A stretch of DNA of 64,000 bases from Eublepharis macularius. Lineage: Eukaryota; Chordata; Lepidosauria; Squamata; Eublepharidae. Below are positions 23,294-36,055 of this stretch, piece after piece. The notes below the pieces were generated by a model, which did not search any database, was not told the DNA's origin, and worked only from the letters and a program-made list of their open reading frames with translations. The translations under genes were made by a program, and so were the position numbers. The stretch is from NCBI RefSeq assembly GCF_028583425.1, contig NC_072790.1:159644397-159708396 (forward strand), written 5' to 3'. Position 1 is the first letter of the stretch. Each line of letters opens with the position of its first letter.

Positions 23294-23840
23294 TCAGAGA
23301 ACACTCTCTAAATCCAAATCGGTCAAATCGGTTTCTCGGATTCCACAAGGCCCTAAATTATTACTTTCAATTTCCATTTCCCAAATTCCCATTCTCTGGC
23401 CTACTCTTATTGGTGTGCTTGTATATAATGTTTGAACTGATTCAACTTTTTCTTGTATCTCTCTGGATTGTTTCTGCTGTGTTTTAGTTTCTTGTGATCT
23501 GGAGAGTAAATCTGGAAAGTCTTCCCTTATTCCTGTAAGAAATTCTTGAACAGTCTCATCAATTTGTCGTGGTTTAGTTAGTAGTTCTTTATGTTCCTGT
23601 ACTGATTCTTGACTCATCTGTAGGTTGTATGCTATTAATGTGTGGTCTATAACCGTAATAAAGATTGATTGACTCTCATCAGTTTGCTGCTCATGATTTA
23701 AAATGTTCTTAAACTTGTGCTTTAGTTCCATGAACAAAGTTTTAAATCATCTTGTAAGAGAGGAGATAATTTTTTTGAGATATTTTATCTATGACTTCTA
23801 AACTTGGTTTGGCTTTAATCTTTTTCATAGTTACAACCAT
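23294..23840 (-). pseudogene. ORF1-like protein remnant of the second LINE
   Basis: A minus-strand open stretch (about 147 codons) with heptad-like, Gln/Glu-rich sequence (VQEHKELLTKPRQIDETVQE; QKQSREIQEKVESVQ), consistent with the coiled coil of an L1-type ORF1 protein. A start MVVTMKKIKAKPSLE lies just upstream (about 23840) but is separated by a stop and frameshift. I do not see an RRM or a C-terminal domain. Confidence 0.45.
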
Positions 23841-24049
23841 TTGAATACACCAAAATTAATAAGATTGGTAAGAAAAAAGAGAAGTTGGTTCATTCTTCAA
23901 GCTAATAAGTAAGAATTATATAAGTGTAATAATTCAAAAGTTCATTTTCTCTCAGCCAGTAGATGGCAATAAAGTTCAATAAAATTGAATCTACAATGTT
24001 GCTGAGAATCTTCAGTTCAGGCAGCCATTTTAATGGGAAAGAATAAAAA

Positions 24050-24548
24050 CATTTTTAAAAGATTATTTCCGGCAGAAGTCCAGCAATTATATATTCCCAG
24101 TTTATTATAGTTCAGTAGAAGAGTTTAATATACTGTAGTGCAAAACCAGGAAGTTGCTCAGAATATGAGGTGATTTAGAGTCTATTGCGCAATTTCTTTT
24201 CAGAGACTGAGGAGAAAATAAAAACATAAAAGGAAAAGCAGATAATATCCAGAATGTTGACACTGTTTCTAACTATGTTTATCATTTCAGCTTTAACAGT
24301 CTAATCCAAATTATGCTTTAGATTTTAAAGTCAGAATAAGCCATAAATAATTACATTTGACTTAAAAAAAATAATTTCTAACAACGGTCCAGCATATTTA
24401 ATATACTGTAGTCCAAAAACAGCAGGTTGTTGTAGTCAAATCAAAACAAGTAAGTTCAAAATATGAGGCAATTTAAAGTCTGCTGCGCAATTTTTCAAAA
24501 ACTGAGAAGTAAATCAAAACATAAAGGGAAAAATAGATAATGTCCAGG
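24050..24548. repeat. Tandem 5' monomers of the second LINE, about 280-300 bp each
   Basis: Two related blocks: TATACTGTAGTGCAAAACC at about 24130 versus TATACTGTAGTCCAAAAAC at about 24405, and ATTGCGCAATTTC at about 24183 versus CTGCGCAATTTTTC at about 24481, each followed by the same ACATAAA-rich stretch. They resemble the tandem promoter monomers at the 5' end of some L1 families. Confidence 0.6.
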
Positions 24549-24550
24549 TA

Positions 24551-27500
24551 ATGTCCAGGCACACATGGGACTGTGCATGTGCAGGCCTGCTGACTTTGGA
24601 GAATTCCATAGCTCAAAAACGCTAGGTGGCGCCCTCACCTCTCTGTGCATGCACAGCAATCTTTCCCACCGAAAACGGCCCCTAAGAGACAGGGTGCCCC
24701 CGACATACCCTCAGTCCTCTTTCACCACTGTACTACAAGGTAAGAACCAAGAGTGTTAGCGGGGAAGGAGGGAGGGCATATGTGCCTGCACGGAAGACCT
24801 AGATGAACAACAGTTACAGGTAAGTGCAACACTATTTTTTATTCACCGTCTTCCTGTGCAGTCCCACATGAGAGAATAAAAATCTTAAATACCTGGGTGG
24901 AGGTAGCTATCACATAAAGATCAATTTCAGGACTGCTGCGCCCCCTGCTATCTCCCTTCTGTCCAGGATGTCCAATGCGTAGTGCTTGACAAATGTGTCA
25001 GCTGAGGCCTACGTCACCACCTTGCAGATGTCTTGAAGTGGGACACCTTTCAGGAGAGTCACTGATGACGCTTGGGACCTAGTAGAGTGGGCATGAACTT
25101 CTAGCAGAAAAGGTTTGTTGGCAGTCTCATAGTACAGTAAGATAGTTTGGACCACCCAGCAAGCCAAGGTTTGAGGGGTTGCCCTTCTCCCCTTCTTTTC
25201 GCCTGAAAAACACATGAACAAGTGAGAATCTACTCTGGTTTTATGAGATCCAAATAAAAGATAATCACCCTACGTACATCTAGCGAATGCAGAGCTTTCT
25301 CTGCTTCCGAAGCCTGGCTGTAAAAAAACAGTGATAAGGATATTTCTTGAGACAGGTGAAAACTAGAGACTACTTTTGGTAGGAACTCCACCTTGGTCCT
25401 CAGAACCACTTTCTCAGCACGAACCTTTAAATAGGGAGGTCCACAAGATAGCGCAGCCAATTTCCCTACCCTTCTGGCCAAAGTAATGGCCACTAAAAAG
25501 GCTACCTTCATAGAGAGGAGACGTAATGAACATGTAGCCAAAGGTTCAAAAGGTTTGGACATAAGTTGAGTCAAAACCAAGGGTAACAACCACTGTGGAA
25601 CAATAGCTCTAACTGGGGGAAACTGATTGTTTAAACCTTTCAAAAATAACTTAGCAGTGTAATGAGAAAACACCGTCTTTCGGTCAATTGGGGGATGAAA
25701 TGCAGAGATGGCTGCTAAATACACCTTTATCGAGGAATTAGACAACCCTTATTGTTTAAGCTCCCAAAGAAAATCTAGAACCTCAGACAAAGGGAAAAGG
25801 GAATGATCTAAATTCTTCTCCTAGCACCAAGCACTAAATTTGTTCCACTTAATAGTGTAGGACTGGCAGATGGACAGTCGCCTTGCATTCTGCAACACAT
25901 GAGTCACCCCTACAGAAAAGGCTTGTCCTGACTGATCATTTGAGTGTGTCTATCTTGTGGTGGAACACTCCCTTCCAGGACAACAGGTCTGGTCTCACCG
26001 GGAAGCTGTATATTCAAGTCTGTAACTGCAGGAGAGCATGGAACCATGGTTGACATGGCCAAAACGGGGCTATCAGGATATCCCGTCCACCTGAATGTTG
26101 CTGAGGACCTTGGCCAGCAGAGAAAACGGAGGAAACATGTAAATGTGGTGTCCCGACCACTTGAGTAGAAACGCATCCCCAAGAGACCCACAGCCTAGGC
26201 CGCCTCTGGAACAAAAACTGGGGGCCTTGCGATTCTCCTCTGAAGCAAAAAGGTCTACATCGGGAAAACCCCATTTGGAGAAAACGGGATATAAGTAGGT
26301 GTCCTGAAGGGACCACTTGTGGTTGTCTTCTTGCAACTGCTCAAGTGATCTGCTACTGTGTTGTCTATACCAGGGATATGAACAGCCTGCAGCCACACTG
26401 ATTGATTTGTGGCCCAAGTCCAGATTCTCACTGCCTTGTTGCACAGAGTCACGGATGCCATGCCCCCCTGCTTGTTCATGTAAAACATAGTAGTTGTATT
26501 GTCCATAAGTATTTGGACAGTCTTGTTCCTTATGGTATCTGAAAAGATCAAGGCACAGAACACAGCCCTCAGCCCCAGAAAATTAATATGTTCATAACTC
26601 TCAGAGACGTCCCACACCCCATGAACGTAGGAACCTTCGCAATGAGCCCCCCAGCCTAGATTAGAAGCATCCGTAGTAACAGAAACCTGAGGTTGTCTAC
26701 AACCAAACTTGACACCTTTGTAAAGATTCTAATCAACGAACCACCAATCTAAGGATCTAAGGACATCCCTAGGGATGTTGAATTTCCTCTGTTGAGTGTC
26801 TCTCTCAGGGAAGAAAATGGAACTGAATCAGAGTTGTAATGGGCGCATGTGCAATCTGGCTAGAGGAACTAAGGCGGTGGTGGAGGCCATGCAACCCAAC
26901 AAGGTTTGAATGAACTGGGGAGACTGAAAGCGGCATCTCTTAAGCCTTCTAATCAGAGCATTAATCTTCAGAGCCCTTTCCCGGGGCAAGAATCCTGCAT
27001 CTTGGGTACCGTCCAGAACAGCCCCTATGAACTAAACAACTCAAGAAGGGATGAGTTTAGATTTTTTTTTATTAACAAATAGGCCGAAGTGGAGGCAGGT
27101 AGAGAGAGTAACAAAAACCTGTCTCCCTACATCCTTGGCTGAATGCCCAACAATCAGCCAGTCGTCAAGATAAAGGAAAATACAGCAGCCCTGGACTCTC
27201 AAATGGGCCACAACTACAGCCATGCACTTGGTGAAAACCCATGGGCAGTAGATAACCCAAAGGGCCGAACCCTGTACTGGAAAACACATGTACCATAAGA
27301 GAAGCGGAGGAACTTATGTTCCGAAAAAATTGAGATATGGAAATAGGTCTATAACAGAACCAGGAATGTGAGGGCAGTAAGGTTAGGACCGCCTGCAGGG
27401 TAAACCATCTTAAACTTACAAACTCTAATAAACTTGTTCAGATTACAAAGGTCTAAAATGGGTCTAAGACCACCATCCTTCTTTTCAACCACAAACAACT

Positions 27501-30179
27501 TTGAGTAAAAACCCAATAACGAGGAATGGTCAGTGACTTCCTCAATGGCTCCCTTATCCAAAAGGGCTGAGAGTTCAGCCAGCACCCCCAGTTGTGAAAC
27601 TCCAGGAGTAAAAACAGGGAGTCATATGTAAGGTAACTGCAAAAATTAAACTTTATAACCAACTTGAACTATTTTTTAACCCAAACATCTGAGGTGATGC
27701 TACACCATTCAGAGAAATAAACACTCAGCCTGACCCCAAACAGTGGGTCAGGACCCTGTAATTGTCAGAACCGTTTGTGCAACAGGGGTTGCTCTTTAGT
27801 ATGCTGCTGATGAGCGCCCTGCTTGTTTTTCTGATTTTGCCTCTTTCTGGAGGAGGATTGTGGGCTCTGGTTGGCTCTGATAAGCATACCCCTGGTATGG
27901 CTGAAAACAGTGCTGTTGGCCTCTTTAGAAAGATCTAGAATGAGATATAGAAGTGGAGTGCTGCTGGTAGAGCAGGAGAATGCCATAAGAGCGTGCTGTA
28001 AGTTTATCCTTTCGCTTCTTGGAGAGATAGTCACCCGTCTTCTCTGAGAATAAGGTATAGCCCTCGAAAGGGAGATCCTCCACCTTGTTCTTGGTATCCG
28101 TAGGCAGCACCGTAGTCCTCAACCATGCGTAGCAACGTAGGACAATGGCAGGTAACAGGGACCTTGCAGAGGTGTCTGCCATATTCCTGCTGGCATTGAT
28201 TTGGTGGTAGGATAGGCGGACTGCTTCCTCTTGGATTACCTTCAAGAAGATCTTCTGGTTCTCAGGCAATTTAGGAACGAAGGTTCCAAAGAAGAAGTTA
28301 ATAAGCCACCATCATCACCGCATAATTCACTCCAAACACAGCGGAAGTGTAAATCTTATGTCCCATCGCATCCCTCCTCCTACTTTCCTTATCAGAGGGG
28401 ATGGAAAGTGAACCTTGTTTGGGCTTCGCCTGCATGCTGCATCTCCACGGTCACTAGGGACAAAGGAGGAGGGTGAAGAGAGACGAAGGGACAGAGGTCA
28501 TCTTTTGTCCTATACAAGTTCTCGACCTTCCTATTAGTAGCAGAAGTAGAGGCCAGTTTTAAATTCAAACCCTTTAGCAGATAGATGAATCCCTCGATCA
28601 CTGGGAAGGTGACCGCAGGGGTAGAGCTGGAGTAGATATGTTGTAAAATCTTATCCATGCACTTTGGTTCTGTGGACGTCACATTGATCTCTAAGGCCTT
28701 AGCCATACGCTGGAGTAATTCATTGTATGCTCTGAAGTCATCTGTTGGAGATGCTTCCTCTGTGGGGCCAATCTCTCCTTTGGGAGAGTTGGATGGCAAT
28801 GAATCACTGGACCTGAAATGTCTGTGCTTCTCTCAACATCTGCCTCAGTCAGCTGCGGGGTTTGCCTAGATCCTGCATAAGAGTAAGCTCTCAAGGAAGG
28901 GGATCTGGACCCTCCCCTGGGTGGAAGGTCTGAGCAATAGGAACCTTTTCTGTGATGGTAAGACAGTGGTTCATCAGGTAAGTGGCCCTCCCTTGAATAA
29001 CTCCTGTAGGAGTAGGGGCTCCGTGTGCATCTGTACCGTCCCCTCTGGTCCTGGGAAGATTGAGATGACCAGGAACCCCTAGAAGCCGACCTAGACCACC
29101 CCAATGGGGTGGGGTTTTTTCCATCAGGATGATGTCTTCATCCTGACTCCCTTTGGAAAGGGGAGTGCCACAGGATGACAGGTGATCACCTGAGCCTTGA
29201 GGTCTTTTACTAGTAGGCTCAGAACCAGCATCCATAGACTGTTCTGGGGGAGGTGGAGCCAAGATCACTTTCCAAGATCGCTTTCTCGTTTTTAGATGAG
29301 TGATGTTTTTGTTTCTTCTTCTTCCTTTCTAGGCTCGCCCTTGTCGATCCTGAAGATGCACTTTGTCGGGGCAGCGAACATTGATCCGAGACAGAGGTTG
29401 GTGCCTAAGGTGTCCTACTCTGGGGAGTCTTCAGACAAGGCAGCTTAGTGGCAGCATTATCCTGTCGGATCCGAGGAGATGCAGAGACCGCGATCGACGT
29501 CGAGGGTGTTCAACTCCTAGGAGTCTTTGAACCCAATGGCACCAGATCCGAGGAGATGGGCGCTGGTTCTGAGGAGCTTCGGACCGAGGTAGCAGTCAGC
29601 TCTGGCGGTGGTCTGGATTCCGAGTGGGTCGGAGAGGAGCGGGAGTGCGGTGTTTTAGATCCCGATGAACTGGGACCAGGTCGGGTAGCAGAACCGGGCG
29701 AGGCAGACTTTGCCATGGCCAGTAAATCCGTTGCCTCCATGGCATGTTTCCACGGAGAAGCTTGGTCTACCTGCCCGCTCAGCCCTAGCCTTCGAAGTGA
29801 AGGCGCAGCAATGCTTACACGTCTGTATGTTGTGGGTCTCCCCCAAACAGTACAGACAGTTCGAGTGGCCATCTGACTGGGTCATCTTCCTATCACAGGA
29901 CATAATCACTTGAAAAGAGCTGTTTCTGACATTGTCGATGGACTTTCAAACAAGCAGAAGAGCTAGGAACCTCTACCGTTGGCGGTGAAAGAGGAACTGA
30001 GGGTATGTCGGGGGCGCCCCACCTCTTAGGTGCCATTTTTGGTGGGGAAAACGGCCATGTATGCGCGCTGAGAGGCGAGGGCGCCCCTTAGCGTTTTTGA
30101 GCTATGGAATTCTCCAAAGTCGGAAGGCTTGCGCATATGCAGTCCCAGGTGGGACTGCACAGGAAGACCATGGATGAAC
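24551..30179 (-). mobile_element. DIRS-type retroelement fossil, near full length (second copy)
   Basis: About 5.6 kb on the minus strand. In element order: 5' inverted terminal repeat (about 29990-30179), gag-like gene with N-terminal zinc finger (about 27765-29900; NCLYCLGETHNIQTCKHC), RT and RNase H region (about 25910-27600), tyrosine recombinase region (about 24960-25750), internal complementary region (about 24786-24880) and 3' inverted terminal repeat (about 24551-24740). The terminal repeats differ from the 8.5-kb copy, so it is another subfamily. Broken in several places (roughly ten). Gag residues RSYSREGHLPDEP and an arginine-serine-rich stretch lie near 28950-29100. Confidence 0.88.
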
Positions 30180-31925
30180 TGTGTGTTTCTCAATCAGCCG
30201 CCATCTCACATCTAATATAGTCAATTCTTGTATGGATGTACAATCTTTTTCCATAGGATGATAACAGTGCCACATATCAATTATTGAAAATTTATCTAGA
30301 AGACAATTTAGTTTTGAGGTTTTATGTTTGCTTTTGGGGCAAGGTAAGATGTTTAGATTTGACCTGTCTAAGAATGAGTCAACAATGTAGTTTAGGTCAT
30401 GGCCTATCAAGATCCTGCCTTCTGTAAAGGTGGAGAGCTTAAGGAAAGTTCCATGTAAAAGATTTAATTGATTTACGTTAGGGGCCTATATTGATGCTAT
30501 GGTTACTTTAGTTTCTTCCAAGAAGACTTTGATGAAAATGTAACGTCCCCTGGGATCAATTTCTGTTTTGAGGAGTTGAAATCTAATGGAAGTTGATAGT
30601 AGAATAGCAACTCCCCATGCTTTGGAGGAGCCTGGTGCTTGGAAGTGAGTTCTATATTTGGTAGATTTTAGAACCTGAGGCATTTGAGGTTTGTAGTGAG
30701 TCTCCTGTAAAAATAAGACACCTGGATGCATTTTAGTTAAAGCTGAGATAACACGTCTGAGTTTAATCAGATTATTAAGCCCTCTGCAATTTAAAAAAAT
30801 AATTTTCAGTTTGTCTGATGTGATAAAAGACATTGTATTAGCTCAAAGCATTTACTATATGCTTTGGTTTTAAACAATAGATTAAGAGTCCCCAAACATG
30901 CAATTAAAGTTGGTATAAATGTGACCTTATAAAGCTTAAGGTGTACAGTTGCACTTGTAAGGAAATAGATAGATGATTAAACTGAAATAATAGATGTTTA
31001 AACTGAAACCCCACCCCCTGCTCCCAACAACAATTGCAGTGAAATATACCCTCTCCCCTGGGTGGCTATCCTTCTCCCCACACACACTTTATTTTCTCCC
31101 CTCCCACACCCTTCCCCAAGTAAAGAATTTTCCTATCTGGTGCTACACTGACCAATGAGTCATAGTAATGCAAATGAAAAAAATACAAAAAAAAATGTAA
31201 TGGGTAAATCTGTTAGCCAAGGTGACCCCTTAGAAACCAATGGATTTTTGTCCAAGGGAATATGGGCTAATCCTAAACCATCCAAGGTTCCTTGAATTAA
31301 AAGGAGCGTAATTTCGTTGGCTTTGCAGTAAAAGTAAAGCACTTGACCTTCCCCCACTACCCAACTCTCCTGAGGGCAATCTTAAAAAATTAAAAATGAG
31401 TTGAATAGCCCTATTTGGAGCACATACATAGTCTTAGACTTGTAGACTATCATGGGCTTAGCTTGACTGGAATCTTGCTGGGTTTAGGGTATTTTTGTGG
31501 AGCAGAGGTGATTTCAGAAGACAAGTTATTGACCTCTTTGATTGCTGAACACAGGTTTAGTGATTGAAGCAGCTGTTTGCCACTCTCTAGGTCGCATGCC
31601 TAATATGTCATGCTGCTTTGATATACTAGTAGGTTCGCAAGGCGATTCCACTTGTAGCGGATGTTTCCTGAGCTGAGCTTGCTTGTGATTTCTCTAAGTT
31701 CTTTGTGTTTCTGCAGGATTGTAGGTGGCAAATCTTGAAACACTTTTATTTCTGTGTTGTTAAGCAGTAAAAAGCCTTTGATAAGAGAGGTCTTTAGAAT
31801 TTTCTCCTTGGGCTATCCTGACACAGGAATTGGGCTATCACATCTCTGTTGAAATGAGGATGCTTAGGCTGTGGGGGGCCCATTCTGTATGCTTGAAAGA
31901 CAATAGGACTACAAAGGAAGGAAGG

Positions 31926-32640
31926 CCACTGCCCACTGGAGGGTAACAACTACAAAAATTTAAATGCAATTCATAAGTGTCAATCTGAAAACTTTTTAAA
32001 GTGCTGGAAGTGCTCTATTATATAGACAATGAATACAATAAATACAATCTTATGTATACCATATGTAACAGTAAAATTTCTAGGAAGAGTTCAAAAAGTA
32101 GCTTGACATTGAATATCAATTTTCAATAAACACATCATACATAATATAATAAATCCAAACAGCTTATTGCAATAGATACTGGTTCCTATACAAAAATATC
32201 AATTGCTAGGAAATTTTTTGCAAGTAAGTAACAACTTTTCTAGTCCATAAACATATTGCAATTGTATTTTCTTTCTTTATAGGTCCATATGGGAAAAGAC
32301 GTGATGTCCGACTTCTTCAGAAGAAACCACTTGTACAGAATCTTCAAAAAGAGACTGTCAAGATGGAGCCTTTACCCACTTTCTCAAAGGCTCAATATTA
32401 TCAAGACCACTAAAACATCTTTTTGCCAAACAACTTCAATGACCAAAGGTTGTGTATTATAAAATAGCAGGGAAAAATCCTGTCAGTACAGCCAGATGAT
32501 CTGTTTCAGCAGTAATGACTGCACTTCCTCTAAAAATAAGGCGGAAGGAGATGGAGGCTTGAGCAGAGGGGTGTTAGCTTTGCTCTATAGCCAACAGTTT
32601 TACCATGTGAAAGGGGGGATCTTTAACATGTCTCCAACTG
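31926..32640. other. AT-rich sequence of unknown origin
   Basis: Lies between the truncated L1 5' end and an LTR-like block. It includes CAATAAACACATC and other AT-rich stretches and a segment at 32280-32420 with GACTTCTTCAGAAGAAACC. No coding sequence or named family recognised. Confidence 0.35.
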
Positions 32641-33660
32641 AATCAGAGTTTCCCAAATGAGAAGAGAGCAAGGATACGACACAGGCCTGGACATAAATTT
32701 CAGTAAGTTTTATTTGAATCATTCTGCATAGGTTACATAGACTCTAAGTATCATGATACAGCATGGTCTTAGCATTGCAATAAGCTTGATCAATAATACA
32801 GCAAGAATAAGACATAGTGAATCATCTTACCAATCCTGGAGATGTCCCAGAGATTCTCGTTGATGGAAAGAATGGGTGAGCACCTTACCCGACCTGCAAG
32901 GAAAAGGAGAGAGCCAGCAAGGAGGTGTTCCTTCCTTCCTCTCCTCCTAGCTTCTTAGACTCCATGGTTTTCTTGCTCATTTTTATACTGTTTTGGCTTA
33001 CATCAACCCATTCAAATTCACCAATGAGATTCCTCAGAGTCATTCCTGGCATTGGAAATCACCTAAAAATTGCAGCATTTGCAGATTTTGCGCTGATATC
33101 GTGACATCTGTAAAACGGTCAGGTCACTCTGATCCCTTAGTATTTGCTATCATTACTTATATGAATATCATGTATCAGCTAAAATCCCCTAGATCTTAGC
33201 TTATTGCCATGTCTCCATTCAAAGTTCATTTAGACTCCATTTTGTTTGGTTCAGTATATCTTTGGTTCCTTATGATTGAGGCTTATGTGATTGATATATG
33301 CATGGTGATTGCTGAGTTATTTCATGTAGAGATATAGTGAGATTGATTGAGCTGTGAATATATGGATATATGCATGCATGTGTATATGTTTTCCAGTAAT
33401 GCAATCATGTAATTAGTGTCAGCGTGATGTTACAGCCAAGACAGTGTCTCTAAGTGTCTCTGAATGGTTTGAGCTGAGTCTGAAATCGGTCAGTCAGTGA
33501 TTCTTTTCCTAAAACCAAAAGCTTTTTAAAAGAATCTCTCTTGCTGTGGATTTTCCTCATGTTCCTTTCTTTAATTGTGTTCCCATGATTGTTAGTGTGT
33601 GCATAGTGTCTTCCTTCTTTGGACATAAGAATAGATGTATGAATTACTGTGTTTTAACGT
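32641..33660 (-). mobile_element. Candidate solo LTR of an endogenous retrovirus-like element
   Basis: Read on the minus strand there is a promoter-like AGTATAAAAATGAGC, about 270 bp further an AATAAAACTTACTG polyadenylation-like signal, and a GC-poor upstream part, the layout of U3-R-U5. No gag, pol or env sequence adjoins it, so a solo LTR is the simplest reading. Ends and target duplication could not be fixed, so the borders are approximate and the family is unknown. Confidence 0.45.
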
Positions 33661-33689
33661 CTTTGAATCTTAAAAGAGAGAAAAGTTAT

Positions 33690-35640
33690 CCGTTTAAAGT
33701 AAACCTCTGAGTTTTTGGTCTGTCAGCCCCTCCTTTTCTGCTAGGTTTCTGTGACACTGAGCGTGATCAGGTTCTGGCCGACTGACAAGATACTGACCTG
33801 CTATCGATTTTTGCTTCTGTACACTGGCTAATGCAAACAGCAAAAGCAAACACTTCGTCTTTTCCCGTTCAGAATATGTCATATTGGAATTCGTCCAAAT
33901 GAGCATAGCTGTGTGTGTCAAGTAAAATAGTCTGGTGCTTTCCATACTTAAAATGGATTCCAGGATCTTAGAAAATAGGCCGGTTTCACTCATACAGGAA
34001 TACAACAGGGGGAATGCTGGAGTCGTCTTGAACTCTAGGCAGTAACTATGTTTGATTATGGACAATATCCAATCTTCTTGGGTGATCGACTCCCAAGCCT
34101 GTTGAAGTGAGTAATTGATGGACATGGTAGGAAACAGCTTGGCATCAAAAGCCCTGTTTGGTAGATCCAGACTGATCCCTTGGAGAATAGAACCATCTTT
34201 TGACTTAGTTTGGAAATACCTCCTCTGAAGTTGAAACAACAAGCTAAAGAAGCAGCCTGTTGAGAGCCTCTGGGCAATGCATACATCAATTGGGATAGAA
34301 CCATTTGTAGTTAGTATTATATGGTGCATACAGCCATGGAGGGAACCTTTGTCTAACCGGGGTTAGGTATAGGGGTGAAATACCCCAAAATGAAGCTATC
34401 ACCTCATCATCCTTGATCTTTTTAAGTGCCTTGTCTGTGATGGACGAAAATAGGTCAGTCCCCTCAAAAGGAAGGTCTTCCACCCTCATTCTATGGTGAG
34501 GGGCTAAAGTGGTGGTTCTAAGCCATGCATGCCTGTCATTTACAATTGCAGAGGCTTAAAGCTTCTCTTGCAGAACTTGTACCAGTCTTTGTTTATCATC
34601 CAGGATTAGGTTTAGATATAGGCCAATATTTTTCCTAAGAAAAGCTGTTATCAGTTCATAATAGCCTCATAGCTGCAAATTCTAAAATTCAATGTGGAAC
34701 TGGCAGTATCTATGATGTGGAGCCAGTTCCAGGCAATTGTCGCTTTCAGACAGATCCGAAGAAGCCTTGTCTTTCCACAGGCTGAATAAGGGAAGGTGGC
34801 AACGGGGAAATGGCTGTAGACAATTCTATATAGCCTCTGGAATCTTGCTGTCTGAGAGACACGATGCAGAAGCAGAACACCATCCAGGTGTTGCAGAAGG
34901 TGTTCTTGGAACCCTGGGCGGACTTGACATCACTGGTGTAGACAGATTTGAAGAGGACCTCCTCTATAGTGATTTCAAAGTCGACTGTTTATTGCCATGC
35001 TTTGGTTTGAGCGTAGCCTTTTTTGAAGGCAGCTCCAATTAGCACCGAGGTGGAATTGTCAAGTGAGCAACCGGAGCCAACTGGTCCCTTTTAGTAGCAA
35101 TAGGCACTGAGCATGCTGGAGGAACCAAGGACACCCGTTCTGGGAACTGCAGTCCTTTATCTGCAGCAATGGTATTTTTAGAATATGTAGTGCCCTTCAG
35201 GGCTGACTCCCAAACAGCTGCTTTCAATCACGATTCCCTTTCACGGCACGTTTTGGACATAAACTGTTTACAGACTGCACACCTCGAGGCATCATGGCCC
35301 TCACCGAGACATATCAGGCATTTATCATGCCCCTCTAATTGGGCATCTTGGTTTCACATTGTGAACGCTTCTTGAATAGTGCCTTTGAAGCCATGGATCA
35401 GAAGGCCTGAATTCTCATTGAAAATAACTGAGGAGCAGAGTAAAGACACGTCCTTCTTCAGTGGCGACTAAAGAACTGAGGGAGCTGCTTGCCCTGCCTT
35501 TTATAACTGCGCCTGGGGGGAAAGCGTGCAAAAAGGTCGGGCGTCTCCAGCCTTTAGGGGCTTTAGAACATCCGAGACTGGACTGCACATGCGCAGTTCC
35601 CATGTAGGATTCACAGAAGACACAACAATGAACTCGTTGC
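33690..35640 (-). mobile_element. DIRS-type fossil, 5' part (terminal repeat and gag)
   Basis: The right end is a DIRS terminal repeat (about 35440-35640) ending in the usual ACAGAAGACACAACAATGAAC tip. Inside is a gag-like gene with the N-terminal zinc finger KCLICLGEGHDASRCAVCKQF (about 35240-35320, minus strand) and the block VEDLPFEGTDLFS shared with the 24.5-30.2 kb copy, then the start of the RT region (EDWILSIIKHSYCLEF at about 34020-34070). Broken and partial; probably the partner of the 16.2-17.3 kb piece. Confidence 0.75.
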
Positions 35641-36050
35641 TAGCTCAGATTTTTCAGTTTAACCCACATCATATAATTGAAGGTAAGTTTATGGATGGTC
35701 TGCATTGAGCATGAATGCTTGTCAGTAATGTGCTAAATATGGGCGGGGCAGATTATAGCTAGAACCAAAAAACATAGGGAGAAATACAAACTGTATTTGG
35801 TAATTTCAGTAGCATAGGAACAAGCCTAATACAAGTTTAATATGCTTAATAAGAACACAAAACATTTTAAGTGTATAGAACTCTGTATGAGCTACTGAAG
35901 CATTTCACACCAAAACCAAGAGCAACTGTATCAACAATGCATAACAGTACCCTTATGGTACCAATTAGGACCCATTCCCCCATTCCATGCTACCTTTTTT
36001 GCTGCAGGAAGTCAGGGTCAATCCTGCCAGTTAGCAGAGACTATTGGGAG
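35641..36050. other. Intergenic or intronic sequence, nothing recognised
   Basis: No supported exon, repeat family or RNA gene seen. Confidence 0.4.
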
Positions 36051-36055
36051 GGACT

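Larger units (their letters stand above)
22330..30215 (-). mobile_element. Second LINE (L1-like, ORF1 only), with a DIRS inside
   Basis: Bounded by a 14-bp direct repeat TATAGTCAATTCTT at 22316-22329 and 30216-30229, with a T-run at the left end (a poly-A tail on the minus strand). L1 endonuclease coding sequence continues across the two flanks, so this block is a clean later insertion. The LINE part has an AT-rich 3' region (22330-23190), one ORF1-like coding region (about 23294-23850), and a repeated 5' region (24050-24548). No endonuclease or RT is seen, so it resembles a half-L1 (HAL1-like) element. The DIRS copy at 24551-30179 interrupts its 5' part. Confidence 0.65.
17331..31925 (-). 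mobile_element. L1-clade LINE, split by later insertions
   Basis: Minus-strand L1 remnant, 5'-truncated within ORF1. In element order: ORF1 C-terminus at about 31620-31880 (HTEIKVFQDLPP-like block and IRYKWNR), endonuclease domain at about 30230-30830 (IIFLNCRGLNN, LFLQETHY, then YIHTRIDY), reverse transcriptase in pieces at 20750-22315 (GTRQRCPLSP and FADDMVLYIT blocks), C-terminal parts at 18430-18850 (YLGIMIPLDLDNL and AGGxAIPDLKxYY-like) and 17457-17720, then an A-rich 3' end near 17331. The frames carry stops and frameshifts, so it is dead. Insertions: palindromic repeat at 17729, MITE at 18337, Penelope-like element at 18858-20750, and a second LINE with a DIRS inside at 22330-30215. 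Confidence 0.85.

Noticed and set aside
29448-29876. 142-codon plus-strand frame
   Set aside because: Antisense of the gag-like region of the DIRS copy at 24.6-30.2 kb; GC-rich shadow frame.
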